A DNA stretch of 64,000 nucleotides, taken from the NCBI RefSeq assembly GCF_030687395.1, contig NZ_CP117430.1, forward strand, positions 5,952,001 through 6,016,000. Direction: 5' to 3'. A model generated the notes under the pieces. It saw only the letters and a program-made list of their open reading frames with translations. It was not told the DNA's origin and ran no database searches. Shown in pieces: positions 57,442-64,000 of this stretch. The stretch is from Pseudomonas wuhanensis. Lineage in GTDB: Bacteria; Pseudomonadota; Gammaproteobacteria; Pseudomonadales; Pseudomonadaceae. The translations under genes and the position numbers were made by a program. Position 1 is the stretch's first letter; every line of letters starts with the position of its first letter.

Positions 57442-58928
57442 GGTGCTTGCTCCTCCAACAACTGACGAATGGCTGGAATCAGATCACTGGCCGCCAGCCC
57501 GCGGCCATATTTACCTTGTTGCGCGCCGGCATTGGCGTGCAGCCAGACCGCCAGGCACGCCGCGTCGTATGCGTCCATGCCCTGAGCGAGCAAGGCGCCG
57601 ACCAGACCGGCCAGCACATCACCCAAACCGGCAGATGCCATGGCCGGATGGCCCTGATGACACAGCGCCAGACGCCCATCGGGGCTGGCGATCAGGCTGC
57701 CAGCGCCCTTGAGAACCACCGCCGCTGTATATTTTTTGCTCAACGCATGGGCAGCGGCCGGACGATCGGCCTGAACATCGGCCGTCGACACCCCCAGTAA
57801 TCGCGCCGCCTCGCCAGGGTGCGGCGTGATAACACTACCTGCGGGCAAACTCACGCCACCTTCGGCCAACAGGTTCAACGCATCGGCGTCCCATACTTGC
57901 GGCAGCAGCGCATTGGCCGCGGCCGACAACAGACTGCGCCCCCAGGCGGCCTGCCCCAGCCCTGGGCCGACGACCAGCACCGTGACTCTCTCAAGCAGCC
58001 CCATCAATTGATTGGCCGACGAAATGCCGAGCACCATCGCTTCAGGCAAACGCGCCAATGCAGCCGGAACATGCTCGCTGCGAGTGGCCACAGACACCAT
58101 GCCGGCACCGCTGCGCAAAGCACTTTGTGCACCGAGCAGGATGGCGCCGCCAAAACCGCGATCGCCGCCGATCAGCAATACGTGGCCAAATTTGCCTTTG
58201 TGGGAAGTGGGAGCGCGACCAGTCAGACGCGGCACATTACCGGCCGTCAGGCGACGAGCGCTGACCGTGGCCCCGATAAACGTCTCAGGAGCGGCTAGCA
58301 GATCATTGAATACCAAGTCGCCAACCACATCCGCAGCGTCACCGGTGAACAGACCCAGCTTCAAGCCGATGAACGTCACCGTCAGGTCGGCTCGAACCGC
58401 AATGCCGAGTATGCGGCCCGTATCGGCGCACAGCCCCGAAGGTATATCCACCGCCGCAACCGGTAGCCCACTGGCGTTGATCGCGGCAATGACACTGGCG
58501 TATGGCTCGCGTACTTCCCCGGTCAGGCCGGTGCCGAGCAAGGCATCCAGCACAATGCCACGCAGTTCTGAATGCGCGTTCCAGTCTTGAATGGCGACGC
58601 CTTCGGCTACTGCCTCGGCATGGGCCGATGCGGCATCGCCCTGCAAACGCCCGGGATCACCGGCGGCCAGCACCCGTACGTGCCAGCCGGCACGTCGGGC
58701 CAACACGGCCACCAGATAACCATCGCCCGCATTATTGCCGTGGCCGGCTACCACGCTCAGTTCGTGCCCGGTCGGCCAATGACGGACCAGCGCGCGCCAG
58801 GTTGCCCGCGCCGCACGCTGCATCAATTCGAAGCCCGGTGTACCGGCCGCGATCAGGCTCGCATCGAGCCCGCGGACTTGCGCGGCGCTATACAGCGCGT
58901 CGGGTAATTCATCTTTAGTGTGCGGCAT
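57429..58928 (-). CDS. nnr: Bifunctional NAD(P)H-hydrate epimerase / ADP-dependent dehydratase
   Basis: A 499-aa fusion. The N-terminal YjeF/epimerase domain (about 1-215) has GHGNNAGDGYLVA near 63-75; the C-terminal ribokinase-like dehydratase (about 230-499) has GPGLGQAAWG, TPHPGEAARL and the catalytic AGLGDVLAGLVGALLAQG segment. It repairs NADHX/NADPHX damage products. First gene of the nnr-tsaE-amiB-mutL-miaA-hfq-hflX-hflK-hflC series; divergent from queG across 63 bases. Confidence 0.95.
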   Translation of the reverse strand: MPHTKDELPDALYSAAQVRGLDASLIAAGTPGFELMQRAARATWRALVRHWPTGHELSVVAGHGNNAGDGYLVAVLARRAGWHVRVLAAGDPGRLQGDAASAHAEAVAEGVAIQDWNAHSELRGIVLDALLGTGLTGEVREPYASVIAAINASGLPVAAVDIPSGLCADTGRILGIAVRADLTVTFIGLKLGLFTGDAADVVGDLVFNDLLAAPETFIGATVSARRLTAGNVPRLTGRAPTSHKGKFGHVLLIGGDRGFGGAILLGAQSALRSGAGMVSVATRSEHVPAALARLPEAMVLGISSANQLMGLLERVTVLVVGPGLGQAAWGRSLLSAAANALLPQVWDADALNLLAEGGVSLPAGSVITPHPGEAARLLGVSTADVQADRPAAAHALSKKYTAAVVLKGAGSLIASPDGRLALCHQGHPAMASAGLGDVLAGLVGALLAQGMDAYDAACLAVWLHANAGAQQGKYGRGLAASDLIPAIRQLLEEQAPCLK

Positions 58929-58991
58929 GCGTCTTCAGGCTCCGATGTCTGGCAGAATTATACGCACCTCAGCTCCGGTTTCTCTCGCCTC

Positions 58992-60056
58992 ATGCCCGCT
59001 ATTACCACAGACCTGCCCGCCCTCGCCCAATCCATCAAGGACTGGGGCCGCGAGCTGGGCTTTCAGCAAGTCGGCATCAGCGGCCTCGACCTGGCCGAGC
59101 ATGAGCAGCACCTGGAGCGCTGGCTCGCGGCCGGCTACCACGGCGAAATGGACTACATGGGCGCCCATGGCAGCAAACGTTCGCACCCGGAAGAACTGGT
59201 GCCGGGCACCCTGCGGGTCGTTTCCCTGCGCATGGATTACCTGCCGGGCGACACCGAAATGGCCAAACGCCTGGCCGAACCGGAAAAAGCCTACGTCTCG
59301 CGTTATGCCTTGGGCCGCGATTACCACAAATTGATCCGTAAACGCGTGCAACAACTGGCGGAAAAAATTCAGGCAGTGATCGGCCCGTTCGGCTATCGCG
59401 CCTTTGTCGACAGCGCCCCGGTACTGGAAAAAGCCATCGCCGAACAGGCTGGCCTGGGCTGGATCGGCAAAAACACCCTGGTCTTGAATCGCAAGGCCGG
59501 CAGCTACTTCTTCCTCAGCGAACTGTTCGTCGACCTGCCGCTGCCGGTCGACCCGCCTCACGCCACCGAACACTGCGGTCGCTGCACCGCCTGTCTGGAC
59601 ATCTGCCCGACCAACGCCTTCGTCGGTCCGTATGTACTGGACGCCCGGCGCTGCATTTCGTACCTGACCATCGAACTGAAAAGTGCGATCCCCGAAGATT
59701 TGCGGCCATTGATCGGCAATCGGGTATTCGGTTGCGATGACTGCCAGATCGTCTGCCCGTGGAACCGCTTCGCCCGACCTTCCGGGGAAAGCGACTTCAA
59801 ACCCCGGCATAACCTGGACAACGCCGAACTGGCCGAGCTGTTCATGTGGGACGAAGAAAAATTCCTCAGCAGTACTGAGGGTTCGCCGTTACGGCGGGCC
59901 GGTTACGAGCGCTGGTTGCGCAATCTGGCGGTCGGCTTGGGTAATGCGCCGTCGAGCATTCCGGTGCTGGAAGCGCTGAAGGCCCGACGGGATTATCCGT
60001 CGGAGCTGGTACGCGAGCACGTCGAATGGGCGCTGAAACAACACGGACTCGCGTAG
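58992..60056 (+). CDS. queG: Epoxyqueuosine reductase QueG
   Basis: A 354-aa cobalamin- and Fe-S-dependent enzyme for the last step of queuosine synthesis in tRNA. Two 4Fe-4S ligand sets are visible: CGRCTACLDICP and CDDCQIVCPWN. The cobalamin-binding N-terminal domain includes GYHGEMDYM (near 48-56), and a HEAT-like C-terminal tail follows. I chose the ATG at 58992 (MPAITTDLP); the frame opens further upstream inside nnr. Single gene, convergent with the TRIC-channel gene two bases past its stop. Confidence 0.95.
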   Translation: MPAITTDLPALAQSIKDWGRELGFQQVGISGLDLAEHEQHLERWLAAGYHGEMDYMGAHGSKRSHPEELVPGTLRVVSLRMDYLPGDTEMAKRLAEPEKAYVSRYALGRDYHKLIRKRVQQLAEKIQAVIGPFGYRAFVDSAPVLEKAIAEQAGLGWIGKNTLVLNRKAGSYFFLSELFVDLPLPVDPPHATEHCGRCTACLDICPTNAFVGPYVLDARRCISYLTIELKSAIPEDLRPLIGNRVFGCDDCQIVCPWNRFARPSGESDFKPRHNLDNAELAELFMWDEEKFLSSTEGSPLRRAGYERWLRNLAVGLGNAPSSIPVLEALKARRDYPSELVREHVEWALKQHGLA

Positions 60057-60058
60057 GG

Positions 60059-60670
60059 TCAGGCCTCGTCGTTATAAACGAACTTGGGCATTTCCCAGTG
60101 GAAACGGATCGCCAGCAAGCGCAGCAGGAAGCCACCGAACAGGGTGATCAGGATTGCCTGTTCACCGGGTAATTGCAGATAGATGCAGAGCAGATAGCAC
60201 CACGCAGCGGCAAACGAGACGCTGGCGTAGAGTTCGCGGCGGAAGATCAACGGGATGTCGTTACAGAAAATGTCCCGCAGGATGCCGCCAAACACCCCGG
60301 TGATCACCCCGCTGACCGAGGCCACCAGCATGCCGTGGCCCATTTCCAGCGCCGTCATGCAGCCGATCAGGGTGAATGCCACCAGGCCCACCGCGTCGAG
60401 CACCAGAAACAGCGAACGCAGATGACGCATCCAGCGGGCGATGAAGATCGTCAGCATCGCCGCGACGGAGGTCAGCACCAGGTATTCCGGGTGTTTGACC
60501 CAGGTCAGCGGGTAGTGGCCGAGCAACACGTCGCGTACCGAACCGCCGCCCAGCGCCGTGACGCATGCAATCAACACCACGCCAAACCAGTCCATGCCGC
60601 GACGCCCCGCAGACAGGGCGCCAGTCATGGCTTCGGCGGTAATGGCGATCAGGTAGAGCATCAGCAACAT
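60059..60670 (-). CDS. TRIC-type trimeric cation channel family protein (UPF0126)
   Basis: A 203-aa membrane protein made of two homologous three-helix repeats plus one helix. Repeat signatures: FGVVLIACVTALGGGSVRD (about 30-48) and the equivalent SVSGVITGVFGGILRDIF in the second half. Prokaryotic TRIC channels conduct K+; earlier this family was DUF/UPF0126 (YadS, YicG). Some proteins of this family were once proposed as amino acid exporters, so the role in the cell is not fixed. It ends two bases from the queG stop. Confidence 0.88.
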   Translation of the reverse strand: MLLMLYLIAITAEAMTGALSAGRRGMDWFGVVLIACVTALGGGSVRDVLLGHYPLTWVKHPEYLVLTSVAAMLTIFIARWMRHLRSLFLVLDAVGLVAFTLIGCMTALEMGHGMLVASVSGVITGVFGGILRDIFCNDIPLIFRRELYASVSFAAAWCYLLCIYLQLPGEQAILITLFGGFLLRLLAIRFHWEMPKFVYNDEA

Positions 60671-60727
60671 AGTGGCGGTCCTTACAGGAAGGCGCGCAGT
60701 CTACTCAGATCGTCAGGGCACCAAAAG

Positions 60728-60749
60728 GGGGCAAGCTCCCTCGCCACAA
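60728..60749. repeat. REP half, family B
   Basis: GGGCAAGCTCCCTCGCCACA without an opposing arm, downstream of orn. Confidence 0.6.
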
Positions 60750-60768
60750 AAGCCTTACCTTTTACCTA

Positions 60769-61311
60769 TCAGAACTTGATGAAATTCTTGCGGTAGTGCT
60801 GCAACTCAGCGATCGATTCGCGGATGTCGTCCAGGGCCAGGTGGGTGCTGCCCTTTTTGAAGCTGTCGCGTACGTCCGGTGCCCAGCGAGCGGCCAGCTC
60901 TTTGAGGGTCGACACATCGAGGTTGCGGTAGTGGAAATAGCTTTCCAGCGACTTCATGTGGGTATAAAGGAAGCGACGGTCCTGGCAGATGCTGTTGCCA
61001 CAGATCGGCGACTTGCCCTTCGGCACCCATTTTTCCAGGAAGGCGATGGTCTCGGCTTCGGCTTCGGCCATGCTGATGCGGCTGTCGCGAACCCGCTGGG
61101 TCAGCCCGGAGCCGCCATGCTGACGGGTATTCCACTCATCCATGCCAGCGAGAATCTCGTCGCTGTGATGGATGGCGATCACCGGACCTTCGGCCAAGGT
61201 GTTCAAATTACTGTCGGTGACGATAGTGGCCATCTCGATGATGACGTCGGTATCAGGGTTCAGACCGGTCATTTCCAGGTCGATCCAGATCAGGTTCAGC
61301 GGGTTTTGCAT
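60769..61311 (-). CDS. orn: Oligoribonuclease
   Basis: A 180-aa DEDDh exonuclease that degrades 2-5 nt RNAs and, in Pseudomonas, pGpG from c-di-GMP breakdown. Catalytic residues: D11 and E13 in WIDLEMTGL, the central Asp in [11 protein letters not shown] (D111), and H157/D162 in THLALDD. The ATG at 61311 (MQNPLNLIW) gives the family length; the much longer frame that continues through rsgA on this strand is a shadow. Divergent from rsgA. Confidence 0.97.
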   Translation of the reverse strand: MQNPLNLIWIDLEMTGLNPDTDVIIEMATIVTDSNLNTLAEGPVIAIHHSDEILAGMDEWNTRQHGGSGLTQRVRDSRISMAEAEAETIAFLEKWVPKGKSPICGNSICQDRRFLYTHMKSLESYFHYRNLDVSTLKELAARWAPDVRDSFKKGSTHLALDDIRESIAELQHYRKNFIKF

Positions 61312-61419
61312 GAGTCGGCTCCTCGGCGTAGGTGCGCAGTTTAGCCTAGGGGAGGCCACCGGGCGTGCTAAACTCGCGGCCGTTTTACCTAATCGCTGCA
61401 TTCTCGATACGGAACACCC

Positions 61420-62451
61420 ATGGCCAAACGCCAACTCAATCGTCGTCAAAACTGGCGCATCGAAAAGATTCAGGGCGAGCGCGCTGCCCGCGCCGCCAAA
61501 CGCGAGTCCTCGGCTGTCGAGGCCCTCGAAGGCGGCGACCTGGGTCCGGAACAGACGGGCCTGGTGATCGCGCACTTCGGTGTGCAGGTCGAAGTCGAGG
61601 CCCTCGATGGCGAATTGGCCGGCCAGGTGTTCCGCTGTCATTTGCGCGCCAACCTGCCAGCGCTGGTGACCGGCGATCAGGTCGTGTGGCGTGCCGGCAA
61701 CCAGGGCATCGGCGTGATCGTGGCGCAACTGCCGCGCAAAACCGAGCTCTGCCGCCCGGATAGCCGTGGCCAGCTCAAGCCGGTGGCGGCCAACGTCGAC
61801 ATGATCGTCATCGTCTTCGCGCCGCTGCCCGAGCCTCATGCCAACTTGATCGACCGTTATCTGGTCGCTGCGGAACACGCCGGTATTCGGCCGTTGCTGC
61901 TGCTGAACAAATTCGACCTGATCGACGAGCAGAACGCCCCGGCGCTGAATGCCTTGCTGGCGGTTTACCGCACGCTGGGTTATCCGGTGCTGGAAGTCTC
62001 GGCGCACCACGGCAATGGCATGGAGCAGTTGCAGAAGCAGCTGGACGGGCACATCAGCGTGTTCGTCGGCCAGTCCGGCGTCGGCAAGTCGTCGCTGGTC
62101 AACAGCTTGCTGCCGGAAGTCGACACCCGCGTCGGCCCGCTGTCCGAGCTGTCGGGCCAGGGCACCCACACCACCACCACCGCGCGGTTGTTCCACTTCC
62201 CCGGTGGCGGTGAGTTGATCGACTCCCCAGGTATTCGTGAGTTCGGCCTGGGCCACGTCAGCCGTGCCGACGTCGAAGCCGGTTTCATCGAGTTCAACGA
62301 CTTGATCGGCACCTGCCGCTTCCGCGACTGCAAGCACGACCGCGAGCCGGGTTGCGCCTTGCTCAAGGCTTTGGAAGAGGGCCGCGTGCAGCAGCAACGG
62401 ATGAACAGCTACCGCTCGATCATCGCTAGCCTGCCCGAAACCAGCTACTAA
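61420..62451 (+). CDS. rsgA: Ribosome small-subunit biogenesis GTPase RsgA
   Basis: A 343-aa circularly permuted GTPase. An OB-fold domain follows a basic N-terminal tail (about 45-110), then the G domain in permuted order: G4 NKFD (163-166), G1 GQSGVGKS (217-224), G3 DSPG; the C-terminal zinc motif [14 protein letters not shown] includes the Cys/His ligands. It checks late 30S maturation. Divergent from orn across 108 bases. Downstream, where motAB would be expected from P. aeruginosa, there is instead the TIR/caspase pair. Confidence 0.96.
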   Translation: MAKRQLNRRQNWRIEKIQGERAARAAKRESSAVEALEGGDLGPEQTGLVIAHFGVQVEVEALDGELAGQVFRCHLRANLPALVTGDQVVWRAGNQGIGVIVAQLPRKTELCRPDSRGQLKPVAANVDMIVIVFAPLPEPHANLIDRYLVAAEHAGIRPLLLLNKFDLIDEQNAPALNALLAVYRTLGYPVLEVSAHHGNGMEQLQKQLDGHISVFVGQSGVGKSSLVNSLLPEVDTRVGPLSELSGQGTHTTTTARLFHFPGGGELIDSPGIREFGLGHVSRADVEAGFIEFNDLIGTCRFRDCKHDREPGCALLKALEEGRVQQQRMNSYRSIIASLPETSY

Positions 62452-62464
62452 ACAGACGTGCCAG

Positions 62465-62488
62465 CCGCCCCTGACTCGTACGGGGCGG
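62465..62488 (+). terminator. GC-rich hairpin after rsgA
   Basis: CCGCCCC / ten-base loop / GGGGCGG, 13 bases beyond the rsgA stop. No T tract; probable but not certain terminator. Confidence 0.5.
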
Positions 62489-62663
62489 TGGTCGTTCGTG
62501 GCATCCCACAAAAACCCCCTCAATTAAACGTCAGACCTCTCTGTAAGGCTTCTTCGCGCCTGCCTGAAGGACGCGTCTCTTTAACCGCCAAGGCCTTGTT
62601 GCGGCCATTCAAGTGCATACATTCGAGCCCTCATCGCATTTCTGGCGATACCGAGGGACAGCC

Positions 62664-63071
62664 ATGCAAACCTATCATTTGTTCATCAGCCACTCGTGGA
62701 ACTACTCAGACGCCCACGACAATCTGGTCCGCCTGCTCAATGCAAAACCCGGCTTCACGTTCAAGAATTTTTCGGTGCCACCGGACAATCCGATCATCGG
62801 CGCGAAAACCGACAAACAACTTGAAGAAGCCATCGAAAACAAAATTCGGCTCTGCTCGGCAGTGCTGATCATGGCAGGCATGTATTCCACCTACAGCAAG
62901 TGGATCAACAAGGAAATCGAGATCGCCAAGCGCATGAACAAGGTGATTATCGCGGTCAAGCCGTTTGGTGCGGAGCGGATTTCCACGGTGGTACGCCGGG
63001 CGGCGCACGCGGAATGTGCGTGGAACACCAATAGCATCATCGGTGCCATTCGCACTCATGCAGCGGGGTGA
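62664..63071 (+). CDS. TIR-domain protein (DUF1863, ThsB-like), putative anti-phage signal synthase
   Basis: A 135-aa single-domain protein starting MQTYHLFISHSWNYSDAHDN. The FISHSWxYxDxxxxLxxLL opening is the mark of the DUF1863/MTH538 TIR branch, which includes Thoeris ThsB. A BB-loop-like stretch PPDNPIIGAKTDKQLEEAIE follows, then KWINKEIEIA, in which E84 fits the catalytic glutamate of NAD-cleaving TIR enzymes. There are no membrane segments or extra domains. It is followed after three bases by a caspase-like gene. Together they suggest that on phage infection this protein makes an NAD-derived signal for the protease; that is inference from gene pairing. The start is the ATG at 62664; the frame opens 17 codons earlier. 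Confidence 0.85.
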   Translation: MQTYHLFISHSWNYSDAHDNLVRLLNAKPGFTFKNFSVPPDNPIIGAKTDKQLEEAIENKIRLCSAVLIMAGMYSTYSKWINKEIEIAKRMNKVIIAVKPFGAERISTVVRRAAHAECAWNTNSIIGAIRTHAAG

Positions 63072-63074
63072 ACC

Positions 63075-64000
63075 ATGCGCAAGGGACTGTTCATCGGCAT
63101 TAATAACTACAGCCATGTTTCGCAATTGAGTGGTTGCAACAACGACGCGATGGCCATGGCTTCGGTGCTGAAAACCGACGCCAATGGCGATCCGAATTTC
63201 AAGAACCTGGTGCTGACCTCCGCCGAAGATTATCTGAGTCGTGAAAAGCTCGAAGGGCATATCCAGGAATTGTTTTCAGGCGATTGCAGCGTTGCACTGC
63301 TGTACTTCGCCGGCCACGGCAACTTCGACATCGATACGGACGAAGGCATGCTGATCCCCCAGGACTACAAATCCGCCAAGGATGGAATTCGCATCAGCGA
63401 CATCCTGAATTGGGCGACCAAAGCCGTAAAAATCAAAAACAAAGTGATTATTCTCGACTGCTGTCAGGCTGGCTCGGCGGGCGAAGTGCGGGCGCTGCGC
63501 AGCGAAAGCAGCATGGTGTGCGAAGGCATGACCATCCTCACCGCGTGCAAAAAGGAAGAGCCGGCCATGGAAGGCGCCAACCACGGCGTCTTCACCGGGC
63601 TGTTGCTGCAGGCACTGCACGGCGGCGCCGCGAACATCCTGGGGAAAATCACGCCCGGCAGCCTCTATTCATTCGTCGACAACGCTCTCGACGCGTGGGA
63701 ACAGCGCCCAGTGTTCAAGACCAATGTGTCGCAGTTCATTTCATTGCGAGAAGTCTCGCCGCTGATCCCCAAAGAGATTCTGCGCAAACTGCCCGATTGG
63801 TTCGAAGAGGCGGAATCAATGTTCGCCCTCGACCCCAGCTACGAACCTACCGAAGCCACGTTCGACCCGGAGCACGGTGAAGTGTTCGCCCAACTGCAAA
63901 AGTGCAACCGCCACAGCCTGATCGAACCGGTGGACGCCGAACACATGTACTACGCCGCCCTCCACTCCACCGGCTGTCGCCTCACCGCCCTCGGCGCCTA
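63075..64000 (+). CDS. Caspase-like (C14) protease, cut off by the window end
   Basis: The frame is open from ATG at 63075 to the right edge (308 codons, no stop), so the C terminus is unseen. Residues 1-225 form a caspase/metacaspase p20-like domain: KGLFIGINNYSHVSQLSGCNNDA opening (shown here as a pattern start KGLFIGINNY), catalytic H81 in YFAGHGNF, and catalytic Cys in ILDCCQAGSAG (C130, with C129 beside it). After about 225 the chain (VSPLIPKEILRKLPDWFEEAE onward) enters a region I do not recognise that may sense the TIR-made signal. Three bases separate it from the TIR gene. The likely role is abortive-infection protease. Confidence 0.85.
   Translation, partial: MRKGLFIGINNYSHVSQLSGCNNDAMAMASVLKTDANGDPNFKNLVLTSAEDYLSREKLEGHIQELFSGDCSVALLYFAGHGNFDIDTDEGMLIPQDYKSAKDGIRISDILNWATKAVKIKNKVIILDCCQAGSAGEVRALRSESSMVCEGMTILTACKKEEPAMEGANHGVFTGLLLQALHGGAANILGKITPGSLYSFVDNALDAWEQRPVFKTNVSQFISLREVSPLIPKEILRKLPDWFEEAESMFALDPSYEPTEATFDPEHGEVFAQLQKCNRHSLIEPVDAEHMYYAALHSTGCRLTALGA

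Noticed and set aside
60769..62523. A 584-codon open frame on the minus strand spanning orn and all of rsgA
   Set aside because: Only its last 180 codons are orn. The upstream part is the antisense shadow of rsgA, a GC-rich gene, and the family start of Orn is the ATG at 61311.

Overview
The window reads as chromosome of a fluorescent-group Pseudomonas. It is GC-rich, it carries two families of Pseudomonas-type REP palindromes in many intergenic gaps, and it holds gene blocks whose order I remember from P. aeruginosa PAO1 (ureG, the liv ABC operon, pncB-nadE-azu, rpsF-rpsR-rplI-dnaB, rlmB-rnr, purA-hisZ-hflC-hflK-hflX-hfq-miaA-mutL-amiB-tsaE-nnr, queG, orn, rsgA). The synteny is from memory and was not computed here.

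Left third (1-20 kb): the end of ureG and a HupE/UreJ nickel permease; an IS4-family insertion sequence sitting inside a REP element with a perfect 10-bp target duplication; an AGE-family epimerase; an SDR oxidoreductase; a gene-free 650-bp stretch carrying a cluster of DnaA boxes; a complete branched-chain amino acid ABC operon (livK-H-M-G-F, leftward) with a near-perfect sigma-54 promoter and a REP between the binding protein and the permeases; the pipecolate (D-lysine) catabolic genes amaA-amaB with a divergent LysR regulator; an AT-richer insert-like segment (XRE-like regulator, sodium:amino-acid symporter, two very small genes); then the NAD salvage pair pncB-nadE.

Middle (20-40 kb): azurin; a LOG-family phosphoribohydrolase; a three-gene transglutaminase / circularly permuted ATP-grasp + alpha-E / transglutaminase-DUF2126 operon of unknown product; a two-gene cassette that looks like a membrane-active effector with a membrane immunity partner; a YgiQ radical SAM protein; the ribosomal/replication operon rpsF-rpsR-DUF2232-rplI-dnaB; rlmB and rnr; and two identical tRNA-Leu(CAG) genes, each with its own promoter and terminator.

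Right third (41-64 kb): an iron ABC importer pair with a candidate Fur box, a chemoreceptor, the large conserved hfq/hflX/mutL operon, divergent queG, a TRIC-type channel, orn and rsgA. At the extreme right edge, just after rsgA, lies the most interesting locus: a 135-aa TIR (DUF1863/ThsB-like) protein followed after 3 bases by a caspase-like protease with an intact His/Cys dyad. The protease runs off the window. Together they look like a TIR-signalling, caspase-executed anti-phage (Thoeris-like) system.
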